Assembly (NCBI RefSeq): GCF_024679095.1
Contig: NC_066522.1
Location: 15,966,329 to 16,030,328 of the forward strand
DNA from: Eriocheir sinensis
Lineage: Eukaryota > Arthropoda > Malacostraca > Decapoda > Varunidae
Length of the DNA stretch: 64,000 bases
Direction: 5' to 3'
The notes below the pieces were generated by a model, which had not been told where the DNA came from, did not search any database, and saw nothing but the letters and a program-made list of their open reading frames with translations. Position numbers and translations under genes: made by a program. Position 1 is the first letter of the stretch; every line of letters starts with the position of its first letter. This document shows, piece by piece, positions 27,371 through 37,754 of the stretch.

Positions 27371-27492
27371 CCCACTTTCCTCTCTCTATCAGAACAGGGT
27401 AATGAGTAATTTCCCACTACAAACTCAAGGGCCAATGTGATGGAGATGAGCACTGAGGTCACACGCAGCCTTAGCATATGCCTACAATGTTA

Positions 27493-27493
27493 C

Positions 27494-27556
<63 letters not shown>
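27493..27556. repeat. Poly(T) followed by (GT)n
   Basis: T homopolymer about 27493-27515 followed by a GT run to about 27556. Confidence 0.95.
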
Positions 27557-27558
<2 letters not shown>

Positions 27559-27760
27559 GCCTTTAGTGCCAGTAGGCTCTCTTGAGGGGCCCCTTGGATG
27601 ACCCAGCCCATTCGTGGCACAGGTGACTTTTATTTATAGTGGCTGCTCCACCATCACTACCACCCACCACCACTCGCCACCTTTTCCACTCTACCACTAC
27701 CACTATTTTCTTCCCCAGTTTTGTACAGAATTATAGAAGCTACCAAGGTTTCATTTAGGA

Positions 27761-27846
27761 GCAGCGAGTAGCGGGCTTTTTTTATTTTATTATTGTTTCC
27801 TTTTTTTTGTGTGCCCTTGAGCTGTCTCCTTTGTTGTAAAAAAAAA
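27761..27846 (+). mobile_element. SINE 3' end (family B)
   Basis: Shares gcagcgagtagcgggct, gcccttgagctgtctcc and a short poly(A) with the other family B copies. Head missing. Confidence 0.7.
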
Positions 27847-28169
27847 GAAAATCATTAAAGAATTTGCTGCCGTCATCAGTCAGACGAGGATAGAGAGCAT
27901 GTAATTCTCCCTTCAACTCTCCTCTTCACCAACACTGAATTGAGGCAAGTTCTCCTTCTCATATTTATTTTCATTGTTTTTTCTCCCTTTTCTCCCAGGG
28001 CTATGGCAATAACAGGCAACTCGGACCAAGAAAAAACCCTCTTCTCCCACGACCAGATGCATCAACACTCACCCCACAATGAGAGTGAACTGGGATGACC
28101 TTAAATGATTGTGAGTGGACTGTGAGCTGGGCAGTAGTAGTGTACATTACCCATGACTAAGAATGCATG

Positions 28170-28390
28170 GAGTTATAGGTTCATATTCTCAAACATTTTA
28201 GGGATTACACACCCACATTTGATAAGGCTTTCATTGAGGTTGTGGGCATTTCCATGGTCAGTAGTTTTATGAGCCTAGTGATAGTTTGACAAGGCTTCTG
28301 CACCATGAATGTGAAAAGAACACACGAGAACCCGATTTATCTTCCTTGTAGCCTTTGGAAATGTTTGTAGTGAGAGTCATAAGTGTTTGA
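28170..28390. repeat. Family A repeat, single unit
   Basis: Runs from tcatattctcaaacatttt through gataaggctttc, agttttatgagcc, catgaatgtgaaaag and tttggaaatg to gtttgagaatgc. The first and last about 15 bases are approximate inverted complements (attctcaaac and gtttgagaat), suggesting terminal inverted repeats. Confidence 0.7.
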
Positions 28391-28544
28391 GAATGCATGT
28401 CTTAGTGTACATCAGCCCTTACCTTCCCTTGCTTTCCTTCTCCTCTCTTCCCATCCTCCTCCTCCTCCCCTTACAACCCCTCGCCTCAAGTGCTTTTGTT
28501 CACTCACTATGTGGAGGAGTTAAGTCTTTGTCTCACCTTCCATT

Positions 28545-28860
28545 CATATGCTCCTGTAGTCTCAATGCTCATTCTGTTTCTTCTATTCTCCCTTTTCTCC
28601 TTGTTTTTCTTCACCAAATATTCTTATGGTCTCATATTTACGTGTTTCTCCCTCCACTTTTCTCTCTCTCTTCCTTACCAAAGATTCATGCTCATTTTTT
28701 CTTCTTTTCCCCCTTTTCTTATTTTACGTTACCAAATATTCTTAAGCTCTCATATTTTGCTTGTTCTTCCTCCCGTTTTCTTTCTTCCTTACCAAAGATT
28801 CTGATTCATAGGTTTCTGTATTCTCCCTGTTTCTCCTACTCTCTTTCTCTTTCCCTCTCT
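28545..28860. repeat. Second block of the 118-bp pyrimidine-rich array
   Basis: About three units with caccaaatattctta or taccaaatattctta and cttccttaccaaagatt, separated from the first block by about 1.2 kb. Pyrimidine-rich decay continues to about 29220; 29220-30023 holds nothing I recognise. Confidence 0.8.
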
Positions 28861-30027
28861 CCTCCTTGTTGCTTTACCTTACCTTTGATTCTTATTTCTT
28901 CTTTCTCTTGCATCCTCGTTAATTTACCTTTCTTAGTTAACCTCACCTACGATTCTTGGGATCCGGTATTCTCACTGTTGCTTCTTCTTTCTCTACATCT
29001 TTCTGCTCGTTCCATTTTGTTTCTATTTTTCTTTACATTTTATCCGTTACCTTGTGTTTTCTCTCTTCTGAACTTTATATTTACTCTTTTTACCTATTTT
29101 CTCTTTCCTTGGTGTTCCTTTACCTAACCTGCGATTCTTGTGTTCATATCTTCTTACTGTTACTTATTCAGACTTTAATTTTCTTCCTTCCCATCTTTTC
29201 TTTCCCTCATTTTCCACTTAATAATCAGGAAGGGGTTGCAATGTGGGTGTTGTGGCTTCTCTGCTCATTTGATTTCATAATTTGGTGGCTATGAAGTTGA
29301 AAATGAATTTCTCTATTTGCATATAATTAACCCTCAGTCTGTATTGCTTTGATAAAACAATCTAAATCTAACCGAATGTCCCTATTTACCCAATCTCACT
29401 TTTTGTAGTTTGCAGGACCTTATTTGATTATCTCTCTTCTAATCTACTCCCTTTGTCCTTCATTAGATTTCGTAGGTGTGTCAGGGTTACACACTTTGTA
29501 ATTTGTAGTAATTGTACTCTCAGCTCTTACCTATTGCTCTGTGTTTGATAATGATTGTATTTTAATGAGCCATCACACCAGCCGCAAATGAAGGATATCA
29601 GACTTAACACCAGGCATGCCTCTTCCACCTCCCTCTGTTGCCCATATATTCTTTAATCACTATATGAATTTCACTGTCTGTTTGTATCTTTACCTTCTCC
29701 AATACATAAAAGTAGTTTAGTGACTCATTAGGATATAAAATTTGCAGAGGGTTGTTGTCTCAGTGTTACCAGCCCCTCCTTGTGTCTGCCCCTCGGATGT
29801 CCCATGAAGATTGAGGCTGTGATACTTCTCTTCTGTTGGCAGGCTGTCCATGAAGGGCTCGATCCTCTCATCCTCCTCAGCTTTCCTCAAAGGTATGCTA
29901 AACTTCCCATCCTGTTTCATAATGGATAATTCTCTTTTCATCCACAAGACCCAGCTTGCTCTTGATTTCTTTCATGAATTGGTTTATTTGTTAAAAGTTC
30001 TAACTGAAAATTTTAACGTTTCCTTAA

Positions 30028-30863
30028 CCCTTTCATGGCTAAACGCTCGCAGCGAGCGTTAGGCGTATTTGCTGGTGGTGCTAAACGATCGCTGCGAGCT
30101 CCAGCCGCACTCAAATCTCCCGCGTATGAGAGTGTTCCAACAATATTTCTCACAACACAGCATTGCCAATTGAGTAAGTTCTTCACTAAATTTGGTGGAA
30201 AATCATGTCAGCCCAGCGCAGAAAATCTACGGACGAGCAACTGGTGGATGTTAATTGTTGTCCAATATAGCGACATTTTTGCATAGCTTCACCTATCACA
30301 TGACTGATATTTTGACCAAATAGTTGTAAATTTAGCAGCTGGCAATGCTGCCCTGCCAGCACCCCATCATCAAGAGAGCTACAATAGTTGCCTTACGGCT
30401 GACCGTCGCGCATGTATAAATGTACGTCTTCACAGGCAACACCCCCTGAACGTGCCTGTACTTTCACAGGAGAGGCTTACATTACTGAATCGTATAGATC
30501 TTGGCCTCCTCTTTCCAATTGTTTTTTTAGTTGTTTTTTTAGCTGTGATGAATAGTTTTTGAGATACAGAGGTTAAAAGAGCGAGCACTAGCATCACTTG
30601 CTGGTGGTGCTAAAAGCTCGCTGCGAGCGCCAGTCACCCTCACAGCAAAAAAAAACCCTGACGGTGCCTGTACGTTCGCAGGAAAGGCTTACATAACCAA
30701 ATCTTATATATATTGGTCTCCTCTTTCCAATGGTGTTTTTGTTTTGTAGCTGTGATGAATAGTTTTTGAGATACAGCGATTAAAAGAGATTCCCTTCCCC
30801 CGCTGGGGTGCCCGAGCGCGCCTGAGGGGGTAGTCTCGTTGCGAGCGCTTAGCAATGAAAGGG
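30028..30863. mobile_element. piggyBac-like non-autonomous element with TTAA duplications
   Basis: Flanked by ttaa at 30024-30027 and 30864-30867. Terminal inverted repeats are ccctttcatggctaa on the left and ttagcaatgaaaggg on the right. Palindromic gctcgcagcgagc-type sequence occurs near both ends and in the middle. The interior contains an imperfect direct duplication (about 30445-30600 and 30655-30790; shared ggcttacat, ctcctctttccaat, gatgaatagtttttgag). No transposase frame. TTAA targets and CCC-type termini are piggyBac traits. Confidence 0.8.
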
Positions 30864-31719
30864 TTAAGGGGTATATTGCAGCCACCGGTTAGCGACCAAA
30901 ATGGGGTGTATCGCATCAGAGGTCAAATAAGGGACAATTTTAAAAGCAGATCATTTTGATGCAGGATTAGGATAATGTGAAGCCACACCTCACTTTCCTT
31001 ACCTCAGATTTAACTGTTCCTCTCTCATCTTGTCTCCTTCCCTCTTCTCCATGTCTCAGCTACTTTGCTTCCCTCTTGTTTCATCACCTCTCCTCACCTC
31101 GTCTCAGGATTCAAAACACTGGCATCTTTATGGTAGCTGTCAGCAGTTGATTAGTACTTTGTTATCCAGCTATGTTAATTTTAGTTATTCAGGTTTTAGA
31201 CCTATGAAATTATTTCTTGTAGATTTGAAAATTTAAGATATGTGCTGCCAATAATGTAATGTCAGAAAATTTGTATCACTTGAATGAAGTAATGGCTTAA
31301 ACCATTTATATTAATCTAGCATCTATTCATTTTCAGTTGTCCTTATATTATTATACATATAGATTTACTACTACACTTACCTAACATATTGCATGACTAA
31401 TGACTAATTATGTAATCTGTTAAGTGTAGTGGTAAATAAGTGTATAATAATATGTCAATAATGCTTCAAAGACCCTCCGGAGAAACACCGTAAGCATCTG
31501 GTTGCAAAGAAACAAATTTGAGTATTCTTAAGAGTATTTAAAATTCTTTCAGACATAGTTGCCCGAGTTCACAGTTCACCAAATATAGTGAAGCTTTTCA
31601 ACAGTGTTAAAATACATCAGCCATAAGTAGCAGCATGCTATGTGAGGTAATAAAATTCCACATTTCTTGAAGTCTGGAGAAGCAGCAAAACATTAGTTTC
31701 AGAGTTAATGAACATCTTG

Positions 31720-31924
31720 TCTCCCCAACAGAATGGACAGCTCCTGAAGTTTGACGTATGGCTGGACTGTCCTGCTGCTGTGTGCAAGGCAGCTCTCCAT
31801 AGGGACTGCCTGCTGGAGGATCGATTCATCTGATGTGGATGATGGACGATTGTGGCACCTGGTGGGGTCTGCACTTCCTTGAAGGGGCAGTACACCTGAT
31901 GGGGTCTGCAGTGCACACCACCAC
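31720..31924 (-). other. Possible exon of an unidentified minus-strand transcript
   Basis: On the minus strand an acceptor-like ttttttcag precedes gtggtggtgtgcactgc near 31924. One frame reads TSDESILQQAVPMESC and SSRTVQPYVKLQELSILLG without stops. A second candidate exon with good sites lies at 34174-34294. No gene recognised; it may be non-coding. Confidence 0.25.
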
Positions 31925-32309
31925 CTGAAAAAACAATGATGCCAAAGTTGAAGAAAATCTTAGTTCCCTTGATAATTGGCCTGTTTGCAGTAGGGGGTGT
32001 AGATGCCTATTGACACTGTAATTTGATTTTTCTCATAACTTCAAGGGGCAGAGGGGTGATATATATTTTTCAATGCCAATTTGCAAAGAGAATTTGACAC
32101 TAACTGCCATAGCAATGTAAAATAATATTCAAGAAATGTCCATATGATTTTCTTTTAAACAGATGAGGTTAAAAGCAATAGCTGTTTCACAGTTGTTCAG
32201 CTTCTGTTGTTTTTTCTTCATTCGTCTGATCAAAACATTTTATGGTGTCCAGAAGTGTGTGCTAGTAGTGACATTTTGCTCTGACCTAGAGATCATCTTT
32301 AGGCAGAAT

Positions 32310-32860
32310 GAGGTGCTCTGTTTGTGCACTTCTTTTATAAACAGGAGCTGATAATGTGTGATTGGTCCGTGATGTGCCATGTAGGCCGGGAGCTGGCGTT
32401 GTGCTTAAAGGTAGATAGAATCTAGAAGTCCTGAGCTTGTTTGTTGAAAGACGGCTTTCATCGTCAATGTAGATTGCTTCCACGTACAGTAGTCAGCGTG
32501 GGTCTCTCTGTTGCTTTCGTTGTGTGCTTTAGAAGTTCTTCATGGCTCCTTCCTGTAGGTGACAAGTTAGGCATCTCGACAGTGTAGTCCTCATCATCCC
32601 AATGTTGTTACAAGGTCAACATTGCTCAGTGGGGCAGGTTGGTGTGTATGTAGATGACATGATCTTCTATAAAAAGTGCAGGTGTCTGGCAGTTCTTCAT
32701 GATTAGTTTTTATGTTTTCATAATAGATGGTGAGGGAAAGGTTCTGGTTGGGGTTTGCGGGATTGATGTTCTTTTGGAGGATTTCTTTCAAAACTTCCAT
32801 TGGTCTTGTCTTTGATGGACATGTGGTTCTTGTAGTAGAACTTGATTTTATTCTGGCTGT
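32310..32860 (-). pseudogene. Penelope-like element, 3' (GIY-YIG) end, copy 1
   Basis: On the minus strand, broken frames contain LTIYYENIKTN and EAIYIDDESRLSTNK, corresponding to the linker and the end of the GIY-YIG endonuclease in Penelope-like retroelements. Stops and frameshifts are present. This copy is the reverse complement of copy 2 at 32944-33525; both are cut at the same inner boundary. Confidence 0.65.
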
Positions 32861-32943
32861 TTGCAGGGAAAGTGGCCTGACAAGGTCAACAAATCCAAAA
32901 TATACTGTCAAGAAATGGTACTGCCAGCCCATATCTCCTGTAA

Positions 32944-33525
32944 TGACCAGCATAAAATCAAGCTCTACCACAAGAACCACATGTCCACTGAATACGACTG
33001 ATAAGTTTTAAAAGAAATCCTCCACAAAAACATCAGTCCCACAATCCCCAGCTAGACCCTTTCACCTACACCACCACTTCTTCAGGAAGATCATGTTGTC
33101 TATGAACACACCTGCGCCACTGAGGACTGTAGACCTCATATCCACACTGGGATGATGAGGACTACATTGTTGAGACAGAAAACATCACCTACAGGATTGA
33201 GTTATTAAGCCATTGCAACACACAACACAAGACATTGCTCATGCACAACAAGATAGAAGAAATAACAAAAGTATTACAGGAAGACCCATGCTGACTGCTG
33301 TACCTGAAAGCAATCTATATTGATGATTTAGAACCGTCCACCAACAAACGCACTCAAGACTTTCAGATTCTACTTGCACAGAGCGAGGAGAAGCACAATG
33401 CCAACTCACAGCCAACAGGAGGTCAGCATACGGCTTAGGCCACACCTCCACACATGCATGGACCCAATAAATATCAGCTCAATTCAATCTGTTATAAGTG
33501 TCTGGAAGACACTACTTTCTTCAAT
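32944..33525 (+). pseudogene. Penelope-like element, 3' (GIY-YIG) end, copy 2
   Basis: Plus-strand frames read HVVYEHTCATEDCRPH, then TGMMRTTLLRQ (counterpart of YIGMTTTTLSRR in the family), then IEEITKVLQEDPC, a stop, and LLYLKAIYIDDLEPSTNK. Order and spacing match the C-terminal endonuclease of Penelope-like elements. The reverse transcriptase domain is absent and the frame is interrupted, so it is inactive. The 83-bp gap to copy 1 is not part of the repeat. Confidence 0.65.
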
Positions 33526-33717
33526 AAATACTGGTGGGGAGATATTTGGTTTGATTTAACAAAAATTGTATCCAGTTTATCACTGAAGCCTCATCTAAGT
33601 ATTTTGAACTTAGTACTTTAAGTAAAAACAACAAGTACTGCACAGCTCATTTGGCATACTTACATTACATAGGTATTTAAAAAAATCAATAGCAAATCAT
33701 GCATGAATGTTAAGTTA

Positions 33718-33888
33718 ATCAAACACCCATGTGTCGACGGAATAGAATTTCATCGAAATCTACAGACATGGTGTTGTGTTGGTACCAATGGGTAGGCTTT
33801 CACCATTAGTACCAAACTAACCGACACAACACCATGCCTATAAATTTCACTCAAATTCTTCTATACCGTCGACATACAGGTGTTTGAT
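33718..33888. repeat. 171-bp imperfect palindrome (foldback)
   Basis: Outer ends match as atcaaacacc and ggtgtttgat. Further in, tgtcgacgg pairs with ccgtcgaca, and catggtgttgtgt pairs with acacaacaccatg. The loop is about 20-30 bases near accaatgggtaggcttt. No clear target-site duplication. Confidence 0.85.
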
Positions 33889-35027
33889 ATTTTTTTTTTT
33901 ATGACTACAATGAATACGTAACATGAATTAAAAGCTAAAAGGAAACATTTTTCATTATAAATGAAAGTGAATATCATTATAATCTAACACTACAGCTAAC
34001 AGCAGAACCTCAGGTATACATTAAGTAATGTAACACTACCCATAATACAAATTAAAGAAAAGAAATAGGGAAAAAAAGATTATACATATCACACAATACT
34101 CAAGTGGGGTAATTTTATGCTATTTCTATCATGAATATTTAGAGACAATTAAAAGTGATTATATGTACTTACAATTCTAGTAGGCGTAGATGAAGTGCAC
34201 ATGTAAACCTCGGATCAGGAATTTTTTGAGGCATGAGCTTCCAACCTCCCATACATGAGCCAAGTACTGTGCCGCAAAGCCATCTAGCCTTTAGGTATGA
34301 AAATTATCAAAATATATACTTTGAGAAAAAAACCTTAGTAAATATCCTAACCTTACAACATGTTCACAATATATCAAAAGACTGAAAAAGGATTTTTGAT
34401 AATATATAAATAGTATCATATGTCCTACTTTCAAACATTTCTTTACATGTGTATATCTTTCTGACTGCTCCAGAATACATTTAGGTCACTATGTTGTTCT
34501 AAATTAATACTGATCCTCTTTAAATTTTCCACAATCCTACCACTGTCACTTAGGCAGCTGAACATTGTAAGGCACACCACCTCTGACCATCAGCTTGTGG
34601 TAACATGGCACAACCATTTACTTAAACAAAAGACTGGATGGATACATGTAGTTTCATACACTGGTAACCAAGTTAAAACTAGACACTCCTTATAACTAAA
34701 TAAAACAATACATAACATCTCCATACTACCACTTTAAGTATCTGATATAAGTACTATGGTACATCTTCTGATGGGCACCATGCCCCTCTTTGTATCTCCA
34801 CACTTTTTGTTATGTGAAAAATCTGTGAAAGTGTAACTGTGACTGTGACTGGTGAGGTTCATGAAAGCAAAGCAAAACTGGTTTGGAGTTCTTGACAACA
34901 AAGGCAAATGCCTTCATGTATATTTAAGCTTCATTTCTGTAATTGGTGCAACCCTTTCTCTCATATCTATAGTTATATTAGCATGTTTCCTTATCTCTCA
35001 TATCTATAGTTGTATTAGCACGTTTCC
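33889..35027. other. AT-rich 3' flank of the phosphatase gene
   Basis: Contains only a low-confidence minus-strand exon candidate at 34174-34294 (acceptor side tacctaaag, donor side gtaagt). Otherwise nothing recognised; no convincing polyadenylation signal found for the phosphatase. Confidence 0.4.
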
Positions 35028-35825
35028 TTATGAAGTCTCAAAAGGTACACAGAGCCTTGGCACTGGTATTTGAGTGGTGCCACATTTATCACAGCACAAC
35101 AACACTTGATCTAGAATCTCCTTTCCCATATCCCAGGGGTGAACAGGAGCTCTTATCTTAAGGTTCTGCTCAGCTTCCATCTTTGGGATGTACTCTATCA
35201 AGCTGTAGCCCTGCCGAGGAAACACCAGGTCACATTCTTGCAGTCTTAGGCTTGGGCAGAAGTCGTTTGTGCCATCGCCAATATATGCGATATTTGAAAA
35301 GGCTACGTTGTCTTTTTCCCGTGCTTTAATATAGTTCCCAAGAATGTGTCCCTTACATAAATTTTTGGTACTCAAAGTGCACCAGTCTTGGTGATGGTAC
35401 ATTTCAATGGTGAGGCATCCTTCTTCATTAAATTTTGCTGGATTTGTAAATACTTCTTGGAAATGATGTTTCAGTCCAAAATTGTTCAAGATAACATCAA
35501 TGAAGACAGAATTAGCATCTGATATAATTATACACTCGCTTTTTCCTTTAGGCAAACTATTAAATAGTTTTTCCATTCCATTGGTCAACTGAATTTCACA
35601 CAAACATTTAAATATGTCTTCCTTAGTTACTCCATTTTCAAACAGATACTTGAAGACTTCTCCCATGTAATGTGTCCAGCCATCTTTTCGGTACAATGCC
35701 TTCAGAGTGTCTGGAATCTTGCCCCCAGGAGCAAGTTTGTAGATGTAGGTGTCACAATTGTTGTCAATAAGGGTGTGATCAAAATCAAAGGCCAATAGTA
35801 CTTTCTCATTTCTAGCTCCTTCCAT
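35028..35825 (-). CDS. PHOSPHO2: HAD-family phosphatase, PHOSPHO1/PHOSPHO2 type
   Basis: One uninterrupted coding exon, 265 residues. HAD motif I is FDFDHTLID (nucleophile Asp14, acid/base Asp16), motif II is IISDAN (Ser102), and motif IV is IGDGTND (183-188) followed by FCPSLRL, typical of the phosphoethanolamine/phosphocholine phosphatase subfamily. Members hydrolyse small phosphate esters: PHOSPHO1 uses phosphoethanolamine/phosphocholine, and PHOSPHO2 pyridoxal 5'-phosphate. Length fits the family (about 240-270). Substrate cannot be decided from sequence. The protein is probably cytosolic: there is no signal peptide or membrane span. The frame is open to 35831, but a splice acceptor (ttttttcaattgcag on minus) ends immediately before the ATG at 35825, so translation starts there and upstream exons are non-coding. 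Paralogue choice is moderately certain; the family is certain. Confidence 0.93.
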   Translation of the reverse strand: MEGARNEKVLLAFDFDHTLIDNNCDTYIYKLAPGGKIPDTLKALYRKDGWTHYMGEVFKYLFENGVTKEDIFKCLCEIQLTNGMEKLFNSLPKGKSECIIISDANSVFIDVILNNFGLKHHFQEVFTNPAKFNEEGCLTIEMYHHQDWCTLSTKNLCKGHILGNYIKAREKDNVAFSNIAYIGDGTNDFCPSLRLQECDLVFPRQGYSLIEYIPKMEAEQNLKIRAPVHPWDMGKEILDQVLLCCDKCGTTQIPVPRLCVPFETS

Positions 35826-35981
35826 CTGCAATTGAAAAAAGTTTTAAAAATATTCAAATCTGAGTCTTCATAAAATATGCTGCTACATTGTTACATATTC
35901 TCAAGAAATAAAAGTAAATGTGCATTTCATGATACAAGGAGAGTGTTAAGAAATCTTCTGTGTAATATTTGTGCTACAGAA

Positions 35982-36599
35982 GCAGCACTACGTCTCTGCC
36001 CCTCCTCCTAGTGGGCCCCACCCCTATAGGCCCACCCTAAAGCAACAGCAACAGCGGCAGCATTCAAGCCAAAGGACAGCAGCCCCTGCTATAGTTACCC
36101 CAAGCCCAATTGCAAAAATCGCCAGTGGTGACCCCAGAGAGGGAGCGAGACATCCTCTCCACCACCCACCAAATCTGCACTCACCCACGAACTTTGCCAG
36201 CCCTGACATGAGTCAAGTTTGTATCTGTTAGGCGGGGTTCCCACTATTCCGTTCTCACGGATCCGTCAACCGTCAGTGATGTCATCAACGGAGCCCGGGC
36301 CCCACGCGGAGCCCGTCCAGAGATGAACTTCAGTTAACTTTTGGGTCCGTAACGGCGGTGGTGGTGGTGCCGATCCAGTGATGTTGAATATTCTACATAT
36401 CATGAAAATATGAAATAGAAGTACTTAGCTACAAAATAATATATACAAGAAGTCGTTGTGGTTAGTGCTGTCCATATGTTTGTCAACAAATGATGAGCAA
36501 TGGACTGATGGAGTGGGTCATCCGTGCTGAGCGGCCGCTGTTTCGCTAACGGATCGGTCAAAACGGAATAGTGGGAACCCTGCCTTACTCAGCAGTCAG
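35982..36599 (+). pseudogene. Exon-like Pro/Gln-rich frame split by a MITE
   Basis: An acceptor-like tttgtgctacag precedes a frame with KQHYVSAPPPSGPHPYRP, a Gln-rich stretch and LHHPPNLHSPTNFASPDM. The frame reaches 36230, exactly where the inverted-repeat element 36231-36584 begins, and the stop TAG is formed by the target site plus the element's first base. After the second target copy, 36588-36599 continues in frame and ends at a consensus donor (cag then gtgagt at 36600). It looks like one exon broken by an insertion. It lies on the opposite strand inside the 5' intron of the phosphatase gene. I do not recognise the protein, and no partner exons were found, so it may be a captured exon or coincidence. 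Confidence 0.4.
36231..36584. mobile_element. Harbinger-like MITE, 354 bp
   Basis: Terminal inverted repeats of about 37 bases: left ggcggggttcccactattcc, right the complement (ggaatagtgggaaccctgcc). Flanked by tta at 36228-36230 and 36585-36587. A 3-bp TTA/TAA target duplication with GGC-type termini fits PIF/Harbinger. No coding frame. Confidence 0.85.
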
Positions 36600-37165
36600 G
36601 TGAGTGTTCAGCCTTGTCATGGATGACCTTTAAGTTCTTGTCACTTGCTTGGTGCATGCTGTCAGGCATCTATTACATGGGCAGACTTCTGTGTTGACGG
36701 GGGATGAGGAACTAACAAAATTCTTCAAGGAGATGGAACTAGTTACCCCGGCCATTGACATCGCCACACACAGCTTTCGGTATGATGAACCAGAGTGAAA
36801 ATGAAAGTTGCCGCCACTCGTCCCAGAGAGCTTTAACGGTGGAATTCTCAAACTATCTTTTCCCCCTTCACGCGAGGAAACAAGGCTTCGCGGACCAAAC
36901 GGTATTCTCAGTGACGAGGAGTGTCTTTGTGATGCAGCGCACGAAGCGGCGAGCGAAAAAAAATGAACTAATTTCCTCTCTTGACGAAGAGGAGGTGAAG
37001 GCCCGCTCTTCGCTAATATCTTCGCACATTTAATGCTTTATTACAACATTTTTTCGAACCATAAGCATGAATTAAGATTGCTGGGATGAATTTTAAAGTG
37101 ACGGACTAACAGTTTTTTTCCGGGCGCTTGTTTCACAAGTCTGTATGAATATGTGGTGGTATTTG
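36600..37165. other. No gene identified
   Basis: Has short open frames (for example 36755-37033) with no family resemblance. Confidence 0.4.
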
Positions 37166-37463
37166 GTACTCCGTGCTAGGCTTACCACAGCCAATCTCCA
37201 AACTCGTGACGTCACCTGTGGGTGGAGCTTAGCAAAGCTCAGCAATATAGATGATACCATTTTCCACCCACTGATAGGAGCTCTAAAGCTAGTTAAAATA
37301 TATTGACAAGTGAGAAATAACGAAGGGAGAAAGAGATGTCTCATGGAACAGGAAGAAAATAAAGAAAATAATAGCAGTTTATTCTAACGAGGTCTCCTAA
37401 GCTCCGCCCACAGGTAACGGGATGATGTGAAAGCGAAGCAAACATAGCCACGGGTACCAACCA
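37166..37463. repeat. Inverted-repeat element (possible MITE)
   Basis: Inner arms cacctgtgggtggagctta (about 37213-37231) and taagctccgcccacaggt (about 37399-37417) are complementary with one mismatch. Outer ends ttggtactccgtgcta and tagccacgggtaccaa also pair imperfectly. The interior is AT-rich with no frame. Confidence 0.55.
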
Positions 37464-37754
37464 ATTAAATGCATTAATGTAAAATTTCTGCTATATATAA
37501 TGTATGTCACTGTATCAAGCACTGTTTACATAAATATTAGTCACACTATATAATCCATTATAGAAATGTACCTAAATTGCATTAAGGTTTCGGTTTTCAA
37601 CGTTTGTTTGATTTGTAGTAGTACCAACACTAAACGGAAAGATTGTTTCGAAGGTTAGGGACTCGGCATACCCTTCAACGGAAACACACTCTCTAAGCGA
37701 CGCTTCGACGAAGAGGGAAGAGCTTCACTGAGACTCAAGTAAAACATGAAAGGA

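Noticed and set aside
28387..29127. A 246-residue hydrophobic frame
   Set aside because: Leu/Phe/Ser-rich translation of the pyrimidine-rich 118-bp array; overlapping frames are equally open.
35826..35831. Extension of the phosphatase to residues MQ using a TTG
   Set aside because: The six bases are the end of a splice acceptor (ttgcag); the first ATG at 35825 opens the exon.
36755..37033. A 92-residue frame after the Harbinger-like MITE
   Set aside because: No family resemblance or splice support; kept only as an unassigned region.
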